Part shown: piece after piece, positions 11,169 to 23,423 of the stretch
Layout of the letters: every line of letters starts with the position of its first letter
Position numbering within the stretch: position 1 is the stretch's first letter
From: Paratinospora sagittata
Taxonomy: Eukaryota; Streptophyta; Magnoliopsida; Ranunculales; Menispermaceae
Length of the DNA stretch: 64,000 nt
Reading direction: 5' to 3'
Assembly: GCA_035771175.1 (NCBI GenBank)
Contig: CM069606.1
Span: forward strand, 35,990,816-36,054,815
Position numbers and translations under genes: made by a program
Notes under the pieces: generated by a model
Database searches by the model: none
What the model saw: the letters and a program-made list of their open reading frames with translations, nothing else
Told to the model about the DNA's origin: nothing

Positions 11169-12100
11169 GGTAGCAATACCTTAACCTAAAAGGGCTAAGA
11201 TAGGGCCTGAAACCATTGATTGTATATTCATTGGTTATGTTCATAACAGTAGTGCATATAGGTTCCTTGTATACAAATCAGATATTTATGATATACATGT
11301 GAATACAATTATGGAATCTAGAAATGCATCATTTTTTTAGCATATTTTTCCAAATAAAAATATGCAAGAGCTAAGTTCCAATAAAAGAATTTCTGACACT
11401 GCAAATAGTAGTAGTAATCCTCCAGATAAAAATTTTATAGGATGAACCTAAACGCAATAAAAAGGCTAAAGTTGCAAAGTCTTTTGGTCCTGATTTTCTA
11501 ATATATATGTTAGAAAGTGAACCTCAAACTTTTAAAGAGGCAAAATCAACACCCGAACCTCCTTACTGGAAGGAAGCAATAAATAGTGAAATTGAATCAA
11601 TCATGCACAATCATACCTAGGAATTGGTAGATTTACCATCAAGTATGACGCCTTTAGGGTGTAAATAGATTTTTTAAAAAAAATTAAAGGTTGACGATTC
11701 AATTGATAAATATAAGGCTAGGTTGGTAGCCAAGGGATTTAAACAAACAGAGGGCCTTGATTTCTTTGATACATATTCACCGGTAACTAGAATAACATCC
11801 ATAAGAATGTTAATTGCTATTGCTACAATAAACAATATCGAAATTCGTCAAATGGATGTCAAGACAGCTTTCTTAAATGGTGAATTAGAAGAAGAGATAT
11901 ATATGCAACAACCTGAAGGATTCGTTGCATCTGGATAAGAACGTAAGGTGTGTAGACTTGTTAAATCATTATATGAAGTTTTAACAAGCACCAAAACAAT
12001 GGCATATTAAATTTGACAATGTCATGTTGTCCAATGGTTTTAAAATCAATGAATATGACAAATGTGTATATGTCAAAAACACACCAAAGGGCTATGTCAT
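11169..12100 (+). pseudogene. Copia reverse transcriptase, first part, unit A
   Basis: Continues from the deleted integrase (FIGYVHNSSAYRFLVYKS) into the RT. Visible are YWKEAINSEI, WELVDLPSSMTPLGCK, YKARLVAKGFKQ, DFFDTYSPVTR, QMDVKTAFLNGELEEEIYMQ and QPEGFVASG. The codon after ASG is a stop, where B and C read Gln. A further frameshift lies near 11980. The reading is cut at 12100 by the 2.9 kb solo LTR and resumes at 15028. Confidence 0.8.
12096..12100. repeat. Target-site duplication GTCAT (left) of the 2.9 kb solo LTR
   Basis: GTCAT before 12101 is repeated at 15023-15027. Units B and C have a single GTCAT at the matching place (around 41236-41240 in B). Confidence 0.85.
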
Positions 12101-15022
12101 TGTGACGCCCCCGAAAATTATTTCATCTAGCCCATAACCCAATTGCACTTTGCCCAAACTCTATGCGTTGCCTTGATATGTTTGGTGTTTGTTTGATGGT
12201 TGTTTAATGTTTGTATAGTTGATGCTTGATAATGTATATAAATATGTGTATCATAAATTGTATATGGGTCATGTTAAATTAAATTATAATGCATATGTTA
12301 TTATTTATGCATGGACCCATTAAACCATGAATTGATATGAGTTAGGATTGATTGAATAAAAGGATAAATGAGAATGAAAATTTGGTGTATTAAATGGATT
12401 GGACATCTAAAATACATGGAAGCATGAAATTGGTTAAAGTACATGTGGTTGGTATGGGTAGTATGGGGACCAACACATGTGAAGGTTGGTGCATGAAAGT
12501 TGACAAGTGTCCCATGCCCTCAAAGAAGTGCTAGAATGAGTGGAGGGAATCAGGGAGAGAATCAAGGAGGAAATCAATGAGAGAATCAAGGAGAGAATCA
12601 AGGAGGGAATCAAGGAAGTGCTAGAAAGAGGTGAGTGGAGAGAAAGGAAAAAAGAAGAGAAAGAAAAGAAGAGAAAGGAAAGAAGAAGAGAAAGAAGGAG
12701 GGAGTTGTAGGAGGAAGATCTCCGCGACATTTTCATCAAAGAGTTGGATCTTTGGGATAATGGTCAGATTGAGCTCAAAATTTGTCAGCAAGTTCGTAGC
12801 TTATGGTTATTCATTCTGGTCGGTGCAGATCTTGATCAGAGGTTTCGTCTAAGAGATCTAACCTCTCAAACAAAGCTGGTCAGAAAGTTTGGATTTCTCG
12901 CGCCGTTTCGCTCAAACTTCTAGATATCTTTAATCTACCGTTGGATGGATATAAAATTTGGGTAAGTAGTGTACAACTGATATTTCTACATTCTGAACGG
13001 TGAAGATCTTTATTAGAGGTTTTGTACGAGAGATCTAACCTCTGAAACAAAGCTGGTCGGAAAGTCTGGATTTCTCGTGCCATTTTGCTCAAACTTGTAG
13101 ATCACCTCAATCTACCGTTGGATGGATATCAAATTTGGGTATGTAGTTTATAACTGATATTTCTATATTCTGAATGGTGAAGATGTTATGCGTTTAGTAT
13201 TTTGTGTGATATAGTCATCTGAGTTTGAGTATTTGCAGCAGGAAAGGAGAAATTGTCTAATTAGAGACTTGTTCATCAAATATACTTATCTTTTCGGTCC
13301 ACCATTGGATTGGGCTGATATTTGGACAGAAGGTTTGTTTCTTCACATACTTCAATCTGTACGGCTGATTTTGTGATTACATATTTGTGTTGGTAGATTG
13401 ATACATCTGAACAGAATATTAAATGAAGAATTGGTAGGGTTGCTTGTATTAGACCTAAATTTAGAATATGAACTTAGACCTTTCCAAATAGCTTGCATGT
13501 CAACTATGTTGACCTAGTTGCCATTGTTAATGAACCCATGATGCAAAATCAGTGATATACATGGCTGAACATGGTGACCTAATGTAAATCGGCAATATGG
13601 CCTAAGTATGAAAATTTTCATATTTTAGGGCTTTTGATGCTTTTGGCCTAAAACCATTGAATTGATGCAACTTATGTTTAATTAAGCATGATTAGGGTTG
13701 ATTATGCTACTGATTTGGTGGTTGTGACCATATCATGGGTTAGGCCTACTTGTGATCAAGTGACCCAATTTGGGTATGTTTATGCCTAAAGGAATTGAAA
13801 ATCAGTATTTTTGATTAATATAATGGTTTATGTATGAGAACTATGCATTAGAGGCCTAAGTCATGTGATTTGAGTTGAATGATGGGATTAGATGGGATTT
13901 AGGCCTATTGTTTATATGTGGGCTGATTTAGGGTTGATGTGTAATGTCTATGTGATTGAGCATAGAAATTGATGTATGGTAGGATATTGGTGTATGTTTC
14001 AGGATCTTGATTAGGTTGATTCGGTTTCGTGGTCGTGTGTGGTTAAATACTCTCGCGAGGCTTGGTTGTGAGTAGACTTCATTTATGATTATATCTTTTA
14101 TGTCATCATATCACTTATATATTGTATGTTGAAATCATGAATGTGTTCTAATGTTTTGAATGATGCATTGATTTGAGAAAACCTTATGACTTTGGTTGGG
14201 CCCATCTATCTGGCTAATAGGGGGACTTAACCTTGTCATAGGAGGGTTTTAGGAAAGGAAGAGATTGGGGTCAACGGTACGGTGATATAGACGTACACTA
14301 GTAACCCAATGCATGTGGAATGTGGATCCAAATTGATAAGCTTTTACTTGCATCGAACTTATTATAAATGTTTGATATCTATATGTTATGAGCTTTTAAT
14401 CATGCTACACATTGACATGCATACATGATATTTATTGATGAATATTGATAGCATATTTGAATTCTATTCACTGGGCACCGTTGGCTCACCCTCATTTTCC
14501 TCTTTCAGGTCCTTCTGTCCCGAATAAGGGCAGGGGAGTAGTTATATCTTGAGGGCCTTGCCTGCGAGAGAATCCAAGGCCTCGATGTGAGTTGAGAGGC
14601 ATTTTGATTGAACTGTGTTTTAAATTATGAAGTATTATATTTTTGATTATGTAATTATAAGACTTACCACATTGTAGTATGGGTGAGTTGGGACTTGTTA
14701 GATAGACCATGTGGGCATATGACGATTTTTATTTGTACCCACAATTTTGTACTTTATGTGTATGTCAATTTTAATGGACTGTAGGGATTATGATTTTATT
14801 TGTGGTTTATTTTTATGGATTATCTCTTGTCTTTGATGATTAATACGATGGGTAGTTTTGTTTAGTACCTTTTGATATTATGTCGTTGTTTGAGATAAGG
14901 CTCGTAGGGTCTCAACCACCTCACGGGAGTTGAGGAGTGGTCGGAGATGCCTACGCCGGGCGTCCCGCCCCGGCATTCCGCACGCCATTCCCTGCGGTGG
15001 TCCGGGGCACGGGGTAGCCACA
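12101..15022. mobile_element. Solo LTR of 2.9 kb inserted in copia RT
   Basis: Begins TGTGACGCCCCCGAAAATT and ends GGTAGCCACA, with TG...CA ends and a 5 bp GTCAT duplication. It has no gag or pol. The length and the TGTGACGCCC start fit a long-LTR gypsy. It contains GAGAATCAAGGAGG-type short repeats (12545-12620), an imperfect tandem repeat of about 177 bp (12810-13170) and a GC-rich final 130 bases. Units B and C lack it, so it inserted after the duplication. An internal + strand LTR direction is likely but not proven. Confidence 0.8.
12810..13170. repeat. Imperfect tandem duplication, unit about 177 bp, inside solo LTR
   Basis: GATCTAACCTCT at 12855 recurs at 13032. Both are followed by AAACAAAGCTGGTC, TGGATTTCTCG and CTACCGTTGGATGGATAT at the same spacing. 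Confidence 0.75.
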
Positions 15023-15027
15023 GTCAT

Positions 15028-15344
15028 AATGTGCCTTTACGTAGATGATATGTTGATTATAGATAATAATAAAGCTATAATCAAGTTTACCAAGAAAATG
15101 TTGACTAGACATTTTGATATGAAAGATATGGGCATTGCTGGTGTTATTTTAGAGATTAAAATTTCTAAAATATCTGATGGATTAGTCTTGTCCCAATCTC
15201 ATTATATTGAGAAAATATTGATTAAGTTCAATAAATATGATACTAGTCCTATAAAAACACCAATAAATGTGAATTTACATCTTATCAAGAATAAAGGGCA
15301 ACCCAAAAATCAATTAGAATATTCACGTATATACTTGGCAGTCT
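15028..15344 (+). pseudogene. Copia reverse transcriptase, second part, unit A
   Basis: The frame reads CLYVDDMLIIDNNKAI, with the RT catalytic YVDD, then LTRHFDMKDMG, SQSHYIEKILIKFN and a short tail. It ends at the MITE insertion (15353). Copy A keeps YVDD; copy B reads NVDD and copy C YLDD at this place. It directly follows the GTCAT repeat of the solo LTR, so it continues 11169-12100. Confidence 0.85.
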
Positions 15345-15352
15345 AATGTATG
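15345..15352. repeat. Target-site duplication AATGTATG (left) of MITE A
   Basis: An 8 bp repeat, again at 16023-16030. An 8 bp duplication is the hAT-superfamily length. Confidence 0.85.
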
Positions 15353-16022
15353 TAGGGGTGTTCATCGAGACCGACCAAATCGAAAAACCGAACCAAACCA
15401 ATGTGATCGGTTCGATTTTTGTGAAGTTCGGTTTGGTTTTCAATTTAAGGAATGAAAAAAACCAATCGGTTTGGTTCGGTTTTCAGTTTAGACATTGAAA
15501 AATTGAATTTAACCCAAACCGAACCAAACTTGTGGGTAATACTGTCATTTCTCCTATAACCCTATCTTTAAATATATAGGAACATGATTAAAATATCCTT
15601 TAAACTTGCTTTTAATTTTTATTTGTTTAACTATTGGATACTTGGAATTTGACGTGCAGATACATAAAAAAATTGCCTTAAGAAAGGCTTTGAATGAAAA
15701 ACATGTAGAAATTTTCCATGTCAATCTCTTTCAGTATTCCTATTATTAGATGTAATAATGTATTTTGTGTTTTAATTGTAGTGATAAAACTATATATTAT
15801 ATTTTTCAAAGGATTGAATGTGTTTTGAAAAGGTAAAATAGTGTTAAGTATAAAATTTATAACTGTAAAATTGACGTAACTAACCCGATCAACCCAAATC
15901 GAACAAATTCGGCTCGGTTCGGTTCAATTTGAGTATTAGTTTGGTTCGGTTTCGATTTCAAAAAACCCAACCCGAACTAGGTTTGGTTCGGTTCGAACCG
16001 AACCGAGATTTGTACACCCCTA
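15353..16022. mobile_element. hAT-like non-autonomous element (MITE), 670 bp, unit A
   Basis: The ends are inverted: TAGGGGTGT at the left and ACACCCCTA at the right, inside 8 bp AATGTATG repeats. Near both ends there are dense copies of GGTTCGGTT and its complement AACCGAACC, giving subterminal inverted repeats. No transposase is encoded. It splits the copia reading between RT and RNase H. Related copies are at 41567-42267 (unit B) and 59154-59609 (unit C, cut short). Confidence 0.85.
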
Positions 16023-16590
16023 AATGTATGTTATGGTATGTACGCGACCTGACATAGCATGTGCAATTAATAAATTGAGTCGATTTACAAAAAATACAGG
16101 CAAGGCTCATTGGAAAGCTTTGATTAAGGTACTTAGATATCTAAGGTACACACAACATTATGAATTGCATTATACAAGATATTCAATTGTTCTAAAAGGA
16201 TATAGTGATGTAAACTGAATATCTGACTCCAAGAACACAAAATCTACGAGTGGATATGTGTTCACAATTGGAGGAGGAGCGATATCATGGAAATCCTCAA
16301 AATAAACATGTATAGCCAAATCCACTATGGAATCTGAATTTATAGCTTTAGAAAAAGCTGGAGAAGAAGCAGAATGGCTTCGTAACTTTTTAGAGGATAT
16401 TTCGTGTTGGTTCAAACTTGTCCCAACAATATGCATTCATTGTTACTTGAAAATGGAGTAATATCCGTAGATTATATCAAATCAAAGGACAACCTTGAGG
16501 ATCCACTAACTAAAGGTTTGCCTAGAGATCAAGTACAATTTTTATCGAGGGAAATGGGGTTAAAGCCTATTAAATAGAGGTTCAAACTGG
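16023..16590 (+). pseudogene. Copia RNase H, unit A
   Basis: Resumes after the MITE with MVCTRPDIACAINKLSRFT. RNase H residues are visible in KGYSDVN and MESEFIALEKAGEEAEWL, followed by IKSKDNL. Stops are seen after SDVN and SSK. About 90 bases present in copy B around 42690-42780, which carry the HCDSMSAI motif, are missing here near 16440, so a catalytic part is lost. Confidence 0.75.
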
Positions 16591-16614
16591 AAACTCAACC
16601 TAGATGACTAAAGA

Positions 16615-18102
16615 TGTCACACCCCGCCCGGACTCGCCTAAACCAGCGGTACATTCGCGGACGGGGCGCGCATTTGGAACAATAACAATGGTAACAACAG
16701 AGTGCTCAACAGAAAATATAGTACACAGTACAAATCTGATTTCATTTAATTCAGAATATAATTTGTACATGAAACGGTCAAGGGAACATACTCTCCAAAA
16801 TCCCTAATGAATGATACAAAGGGTACAAAATGTGGGCCCCATAAACCTGCACCCAGTCTACCCTAATTTCCTGTGAAAATTTTGATAATAATAGAGTGAG
16901 CTTAACGCGCTCAATGGGTAAATAGTTCGTGAGTATAACAATTAATAAAGCATACTTCAATATCAAATATCTTAAATACACATGTGAGCATCATAATCAA
17001 TCAATATGTATGTATGCATGACACCGTCTCGTAATGGTTTGATGAACGTACATCGCTTGAGTTCACGTACAGGTGTCCTTCCCCGGGCGTAGCCAGGTTC
17101 TCACTGTACGTCCCTCCTAAGGAATGATGCTCTGGATTCACGTATTGATGTCCCTCCCCGAACCTAGCCGGTTTCTCATGTACGTTCCTATCCAGAGAAA
17201 TATAATGAATAGCGAGTAATGCTCATAACTATTCTATGAGTCATAAACCATATACGTCTCTAGGTGGTGATATGTATGATGCCAATGCATGAACTGGTCT
17301 GGTCTTTTCTTGACATTTAGACTGACTTTGGCAACGTCTGGTGATCCTTATCAGGGTCGGTATCACGACGTGCAAGGTTAGGACATTCAGTATTACTTGT
17401 ATAAGCTGATAGCTTTCAATAAGACCAACTAGATCAGTCCCCAGTTGAGAGGTGAGACACAAGGTGTGCTTAAATACCAATCGCCTAGAGTAGACCGCTG
17501 CCTCCCGTTCACTATTTAAAGTTATTGAGGACAAGACCGAGTCTAGTTGAGTCAGATTGACCACAAATCTGATATTATAACAGTATAATACGTGAATTCC
17601 AAGTGTACGGGTATAAGTGCGACAGTATAAACATTATATGACATAATGTAGTATAAATGAACAGTAGATATAATAATAACTGAATGTAAACTTTAATAAA
17701 AGTTATAAAACACGCAAACCTATGTTTCGTTCTCCACCTTCAGATAAGAACTTCTTCTTTTTTCAGATCTGGCGCTTTCCTCCCGACAGAACTTCGTCGC
17801 ACTGCACCGAGAGTCTCGAACATAGAGTCTCAAAAGACTAAAAACTCAAAATGAGTGAAAAGAGGAGGAAAAATCACAATTTGGAGTGAGTTTGGGGTGA
17901 AAAATGAAGAGGGGGGTTGGTTTATATAGATGTTTTGGCGCCTCGAAGTCCAGGCGGGCTGCCTGGACTTCCGAGCATGTGCCTGGACTTTCGGGCGACT
18001 TGCCTGGCCTTCCGGGCATGTGCCTGGACTTTTGGGCATGTGCCTGGACTTCCGGGCACGTATGCCCAATTTTTTTTTTTTTGTGAAATATAGGGTATTA
18101 CA
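16615..18102 (-). repeat. 3' LTR of gypsy A (1488 bp)
   Basis: Reads TGTCACACCCCGCCC at the left and GGGTATTACA at the right on the + strand. It is nearly identical to 26200-27769 except for a minisatellite with 5 units here and 9 there. It also holds a diverged pair of repeats at about 17045-17200 (GTCC.TCCCCG..CGTAGCC.GGTTCTCA). Confidence 0.9.
17956..18060. repeat. Minisatellite, about 21 bp unit, 5 units (LTR)
   Basis: Units are variants of TGCCTGGACTTCCGGGCATG. The matching array in the other LTR (27545-27725) has 9 units, which accounts for nearly all of the 82 bp difference between the LTRs. Confidence 0.85.
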
Positions 18103-18739
18103 CTTTACCCCCTTTAAAGGGATTTCGCCCTCGAAATCAATTCAAGTAGTTATGATGGTTATCTGCTTGAGATTCACTGCCGGCGTCATCTCTTGCGAGA
18201 TCAGGATAGCTCTTGAATGGTCCCTGAATAGCACTATGGCCGGTGGAATCGTCATCATCGTAAAACCATGGTGAGCAAATGGAATCAGACTCATCCTCTG
18301 AAGATTCCAACCTTTGCATAACAGATGGTGGTGGAGGGTGCTGGTTACATCGTTTGAGGGGAGGTAGGTTGAGCAGTGGAATACTTTCTCGTGCAGTTGC
18401 TCGAATCCTGCCGCCTGGCAATTTTGGTAGAAGGTCTTGCTAGGATGAGGGCACGGGATTGTTACGAAAAAGTCATGCACGCTCTAGCGATAATGATCGT
18501 TATCTGTGTGGTGATGGAGTTGGTGATGCAAAGTAGTTGTGACTTGACTCTGCTTCTTGAGAAGTAGCCACAGGTTGCCAAGGAGGCCAATGCGTGTGTG
18601 CATCACTATATCCATTGATATTATTTTCAGACATCTGCGTAGTTATTCAAGTGAAACAATGTATTAAGATAAGTGTAAACAATGTTTCATCATTTTATTG
18701 ATAAGTGAAAATAGTACAATGTATCACATCATCAGTTGG

Positions 18740-19880
18740 TACTAGAAAACAATTCGGGATATTTTTGTTTAATTGTTGCTTCTAGTTCCCATGTTGCTTC
18801 CTCTACGCCGTGGTGATCCCAGAGCACTTTCACAAGTGGTATGCTACGTCGCCGTAGTTCTTGAGTTTTTCTATCTAAAATCTATATCGCTTTCTCCTCG
18901 ACTAAAGGGATGATATGCGAAGGATCAGGACGATACTTGCGAAGCAAAGATACGTGAAAAACGTCATGAACCTTAGGCATGGACGATGGAAGGGATAGAT
19001 GATAAGCAAGTTTGTCAATACGTTCAATGATCTGAAATTGACCTATATATCGCGGGGAGAGCTTTCCTTTGATCCCAAAGCGTTTGACACCTCTTGTGGG
19101 CTGAACTTTTAGAAAAACAAAGTCCCCCTTATCAAATTCTAGAGGTTGTCTCCTCTTGTCAACATAGCTCTTCTGTCGACTTTGTGCAACACGAAGTCGT
19201 TCCTTTACTAGTGTGATCTTCTCAGAAGTCTCTTGAACTAGTTCAGGGCCTAACTGCGGTCGATCTGCCATATCTAACCAGCATACCGGGGATCTGCAAG
19301 AGCGACCATAGAGAGTCTCATACGGTGCCATGCCAATACTAGTTTGGTAGTTGTTGTTGTATGCAAACTTAGCTAGATGTAAATACTTTGCCCATCCGTC
19401 ATTAAAGTCCAAAATGCAACACCGTAACATGTCTTCTAAGATTTGAATAAGCCACTCTGACTGCCCATCAGTCTGAGGGTGAAATGTTGTGCTCATGGTG
19501 ATCTTAGAACCAATTCTACTCTGGAAGCTTTTCCAAAAGTTTGATGTGAATCGAGGGTCTCGATCAGAGACGATTATGAGTGGTATGCCATGAAGGCGTA
19601 CGATCTCTCTTTCATATAGTTCTGCAAGTTTGGCGGGATTATCCGTGAACTTTATTGGCAAGAAGTGTGCAGACTTTGAAAGTCTGTCAATGATAACCCA
19701 GATAACATCTTGCCTTTTATTGTTTTGAGGTAAGGCCGTGACAAAATCCATTGCGATGTTCTCCCATTTCCATTCTCCAATAGGTAACGGCTGGAGAAGT
19801 CTAGAGGGAAGTCTTCGTTCTGCTTTAACTTTCTGGCAAACGAGACATAAAGCAACAAAGTCTGCAATTGCCTTTTTCAT
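18740..19880 (-). CDS. Gypsy A integrase and chromodomain-like C-terminus
   Basis: Part of the pol polyprotein; integrase inserts the DNA copy and the chromodomain guides targeting. The minus-strand reading from 19880 shows the end of the zinc finger (CLVCQKVKAERR), then the D-D-E core: AMDFVTALPQ, IVSDRDPRFTS, FHPQTDGQSEWLIQILEDML. The GPY/F-like region follows (FGIKGKLSPRYIGQFQIIERI) with VHDVFHVSLLRKY. The open frame ends at 18882. Beyond one stop the chromodomain-like tail is readable to about 18750 (PLVKVLWDHHGVEEATWELE). Upstream of 19880, a stop near 19905 separates it from the first half of the HHCC finger. Fragment of a defective element. Confidence 0.85.
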
Positions 19881-19986
19881 TCCAGAAAACCAAAATTGTC
19901 ACTTGACATCCTTGTACATCTTGTCACCCCCAGGATGCATAGCGTACCTCGAACAGTGCATCTCAGTAAGCACTTCTTTTCGAACC

Positions 19987-21900
19987 TCAGGATCGTTCGG
20001 TAGACAGAGATGTTTTTTTATAGAAAACGACCCCGTCTTCTGAGACCGACCAGTAAGGAAGGTCCTGTTCGCTGAGTAGAAGTTCTCGTTTTTTCATTAA
20101 CATAGGGTCATTGGCTTGAGCAGCTGAAATCTTTCGAACTAGCTTAGAGTTGGCTGATAATTGAGAGAGTCGTGGTCTTGGTTCCTCTTCGTTCAGCTGT
20201 AGATTAAAGTTCTCCATCTTTGTAGCCAACTTCCCCGTATCAAAGTTAAGAGTGCAAGCAACGTACGATTTTTTACTCAGGGCATCAACCTCAACATTGG
20301 CTTTTCCGCGATGGTGCTGGCGTTGAAAGTCATAATCTTTCAAGAATTCCAACCATCTTCTCTGGCGGAGGTTTAGGTCTCTCTGAGTGTATATGTACTT
20401 AAGACTCTTGTGATCCGAGAAGACCTCAAACCGTTCACCGTATAGGTAATGACGCCATAACTTCAGTGCAAACACAACAGCTGCAAGTTCCAAGTCATGT
20501 GTTGGGTAATTACCCTCATGAATCTTCAGTTGCCTCGAGGCATATGCAACAACTTGGCCTTCTTGCATTAGTACGACACCTAAGCCTTGGAGATAGGCAT
20601 CGGTGTATAATAAAAATCCAATTGCATTTCTTGGAGTGATAAGTACAGGTGTCGTCGTGAGGCGTTTCTTCAATTCCTGAAATGATGCTTCACAGGCAGG
20701 ATTCCAGATGAATCGCACGTCCTTTCGAGTGAGCTTGGTCATAGGTTCGGTAATCTTTGAGAAGTCCTTGATGAAGCATTTGTAATAGCCAGTCAAACCA
20801 AGAAAACTCCTAATCTGAGTAACAGTGGTAGGCTGCTTCCAGTTTAAAACTGCTTCAACCTTAGAAGGATCTACCTCAATGCCATTGCCTGAAACCACAT
20901 GGCCTAGGAATTGAACTCTCTTCGCACAAAATTCGCACTTACTCAACTTTGCATACAGTTGGTGGCTTCTCAAGGTCTGGAGGACTATCTTCAAATGTAT
21001 CTTATGGTCTTCCTCGGTTGAGGAGTATATCAAGATGTCGTCCACAAAAGCCACCACAAATCGGTCTAAGTATAACCTGAAAATGCGATTCATCAAATCC
21101 ATGAATGCAGTAGGTGCATTTGTTAGACCAAATGGCATAACCAAGAACTCGTAATGACCGTACCGAGTTCTGAACGCCGTCTTGGTGATGTCCGACTCTC
21201 GGATCCGGAGTTGATGATAACCGGACCGTAAATCAATCTTAGAGAAGTATTTGGCATCTCTAAGTTGGTCGAACAAGTCATCGATCCTCGGCAATGGATA
21301 TTTGTTCTTGATGGTGACGTTATTCAACTTGCCATAGTCGATGCAAAGTCGTAACGAACCATCCTTTTTGCGAACAAACAGAACTGGAGCGTCCCAGGGT
21401 GATGAACTCTTTCTGATAAAGCCATTACTCTGTAATTCCTTCAATTGTGTGTCTAATTCGACCAGCTCGACATTTGACATTCTATATGGTGGAATTGAGA
21501 TAGGCCCTGTCCCAGGTATGAGGTTGATCTCAAAATCAAATTCCCTAACTGGAGGTAGACCAGGAAGGTCATTTAGAAGAATTGTTGGGAATTCAGATAT
21601 GACTGGAACATTATGTACTTCGAGAGGGTACATTGCTGGTGATTCATTTCCGTCACCAAGGGATAGAGCTCGAAGTTGTGCCTTGAGAAGTACAACTATT
21701 GATTTGTGTATCCATTTCCTTGTTCCCTGAATCTTGGCCAACTCTCCTGTAGGCAAGGTTAACTGAACTTGCTTCTTCATACAGTCGATCTTTGCATTCA
21801 ATGGTGCTAGCCAGTCCATGCCGAGGATGATGTCAAAGTCTTCAATATCCATCACAAAAAGATCTGCATATATTATATGTTCTGACATTTCGAAGCTCAC
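19987..21900 (-). CDS. Gypsy A reverse transcriptase and RNase H (637 aa)
   Basis: The longest open frame of the window. Order on the minus strand: end of the protease region ([19 protein letters not shown]), RT ([73 protein letters not shown]), catalytic [10 protein letters not shown], then RNase H ([49 protein letters not shown]). It ends by frameshift in a poly-T run near 20010, before the integrase zinc finger. Motif order RT-RNaseH-INT and the tail type place it in Ty3/gypsy, chromovirus branch. Whether it is expressed is unknown. Confidence 0.9.
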   Translation of the reverse strand: MSFEMSEHIIYADLFVMDIEDFDIILGMDWLAPLNAKIDCMKKQVQLTLPTGELAKIQGTRKWIHKSIVVLLKAQLRALSLGDGNESPAMYPLEVHNVPVISEFPTILLNDLPGLPPVREFDFEINLIPGTGPISIPPYRMSNVELVELDTQLKELQSNGFIRKSSSPWDAPVLFVRKKDGSLRLCIDYGKLNNVTIKNKYPLPRIDDLFDQLRDAKYFSKIDLRSGYHQLRIRESDITKTAFRTRYGHYEFLVMPFGLTNAPTAFMDLMNRIFRLYLDRFVVAFVDDILIYSSTEEDHKIHLKIVLQTLRSHQLYAKLSKCEFCAKRVQFLGHVVSGNGIEVDPSKVEAVLNWKQPTTVTQIRSFLGLTGYYKCFIKDFSKITEPMTKLTRKDVRFIWNPACEASFQELKKRLTTTPVLITPRNAIGFLLYTDAYLQGLGVVLMQEGQVVAYASRQLKIHEGNYPTHDLELAAVVFALKLWRHYLYGERFEVFSDHKSLKYIYTQRDLNLRQRRWLEFLKDYDFQRQHHRGKANVEVDALSKKSYVACTLNFDTGKLATKMENFNLQLNEEEPRPRLSQLSANSKLVRKISAAQANDPMLMKKRELLLSEQDLPYWSVSEDGVVFYKKTSLSTERS

Positions 21901-22250
21901 ATCGAGAACACTGCAAATTCACGTCAGTACCAGATCCGAACGGTGATGTAACATGGAGTGTGATGTTTGTGGGTTCAGGATGCAGGCCTAAATGTCTTAC
22001 CAATGCCGACAATATAAAAGAATGCGTAGCACCTAAATCAAACAAAACATGCACCATTGTATTGAACAAAGGAAAGGTACTTTCAACTACATTGTTGTCT
22101 GGGAGGGGTTGTTGAGCGATGGCAAATGCTCTGCCCTGATTTCGTTGACCCTGGTTATGCTGATTCTGCCTGGGTTGGAAATTAATAGCAGGTGGTGCTT
22201 GATGGACTGGAACAACGGGAATAGGTTGCTGAATGTGGGGACAGAGATAT
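21842..22250 (-). CDS. Gypsy A protease region and end of gag
   Basis: The minus-strand frame reads [18 protein letters not shown], the aspartic protease site with DLG in place of the usual DSG or DTG, which would be expected to weaken the enzyme. It overlaps the RT frame in another phase near 21870-21900, so a frameshift lies there. At about 22280-22230 the gag zinc knuckle is degraded ([14 protein letters not shown], with His replacing the second Cys). Confidence 0.7.
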
Positions 22251-23423
22251 TTTACATGGCCCTGCTGGCCATGGTTGAAACAAGTCGGCCTGTACTACTG
22301 ATTGTTTTGTTGGCCATTCTGATTGTTCTGCTGGCCTTGCTGATTGTGGTGTCGACCACCACCTCTGCCATTGTCGTTTTTACGGCCACCCCTTCCATAA
22401 CGACCTCCACGGCCATGATTTCGAAAACTCTGATGGTTAGGGTTAGAAGGTTCAACCGCAGGTGTTGTGGCCTCATTCTTCGAAACAGGGGCTGGGAGGG
22501 TTGGGTTTTGATTGTAGTAGGGCTTTTTCTTGTTGCCCTGTTGCGAGCCCTGTTGGGAAAACGTTGCAAGTCGTTTTCCCTTATTCATTCTCTGCTCCTG
22601 TAAAATCTTCTCTTGTTCAAAGCTCATGGTCTTGTCAACAACCTCCTTGTAAATCTTGAGATCTAAGATTGACAAGGCTTGTCAAATATCATGTCGAAGG
22701 CCATTATAAACTTTCTCAGTCTTATCTTGCTCCGTTGAGATGGTGGAGAGAGAGTAGACTGATAATTCTTTGAACTTTCCAGCATATTCCCTGACTGTCA
22801 TGGTGCCCTGGTATAACTTAGCGAATTCCTGACGCTTTTGCCTCTTCACAGCGCTGGGAAAATACTCATCAATAAATATTGACTCGAACTATTGCCAAGT
22901 CATATCTGCTTTGTTGACCCTTGGGGTCCTCTTTCACTGTTATCCACCATGTGTTTGCTCCACCAACAAGTTGGTAGATCGCTAGTAGAATTTTGCGAGT
23001 CTCATCGACTCCCATTGCATCAAGAGCCTTCTTTGACTCATCCAGCCACTTTTGCACCTCATCAGCCTCAATGGTGCCAGCGAAAGTAAGAGGTTGTAGC
23101 CTCTTGTACTTAGTAATCTGATCGGTTTGAGATTCTGATCCAAATCGTGCAGGTGCCTGAACAGTGGCAACCTGACTTGTCGTGGTCTCACGAACGACAG
23201 TTTGAACAGTGACCTTCATCGCCTCAATAAATTCAGCGAAAAAGGTTTCCATGCTTGAAGGCATGGCAAAGGGTGCTGGTGGGTGTGGTATTGCCTGTCC
23301 AGATGTAGTGGCAGTGTCGGGTGTGGCCTGTGCTGTTGTCGGAGGCGGCGGTTCCTGAATCTCAGGAGGTGCCTCTACTGCTGGACGAACAGTACGTGGC
23401 CTTCCTCTCTTCCTGGTTTGCAT
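22250..23423 (-). CDS. Gypsy A gag
   Basis: Capsid/nucleocapsid precursor. It starts MQTRKRGRPRTVRP at 23423 and has a Pro/Thr-rich N-terminus. The retrotransposon gag domain reads FAGTIEADEVQKWLDESKKAL and LVGGANTWW. The frame breaks near 22890 (after DLAIVRVN) and is readable again from about 22860 in another frame (MTVREYAGKF). After one stop near 22680 comes LKIYKEVVDKTMSFEQEK and a long Gln/Asn/Gly-rich basic part (RGGRYGRGGRKND). At least two lesions, so broken gag rather than a working one. Confidence 0.8.

Noticed and set aside
17845..18086. Repetitive Pro/Cys/Trp-rich frames over the LTR minisatellite, also at 27430-27787
   Set aside because: Arise only from the 21 bp repeat unit being a multiple of three; no start context and LTR location.
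18137..18567. Overlapping short frames near the 3' LTR of gypsy A
   Set aside because: They lie in the element's 3' non-coding part, overlap one another on both strands and have no known motif.
22049..22603. 184-residue + strand open frame
   Set aside because: Antisense shadow of the Gln/Asn/Gly-rich gag; hydrophobic low-complexity with no support.
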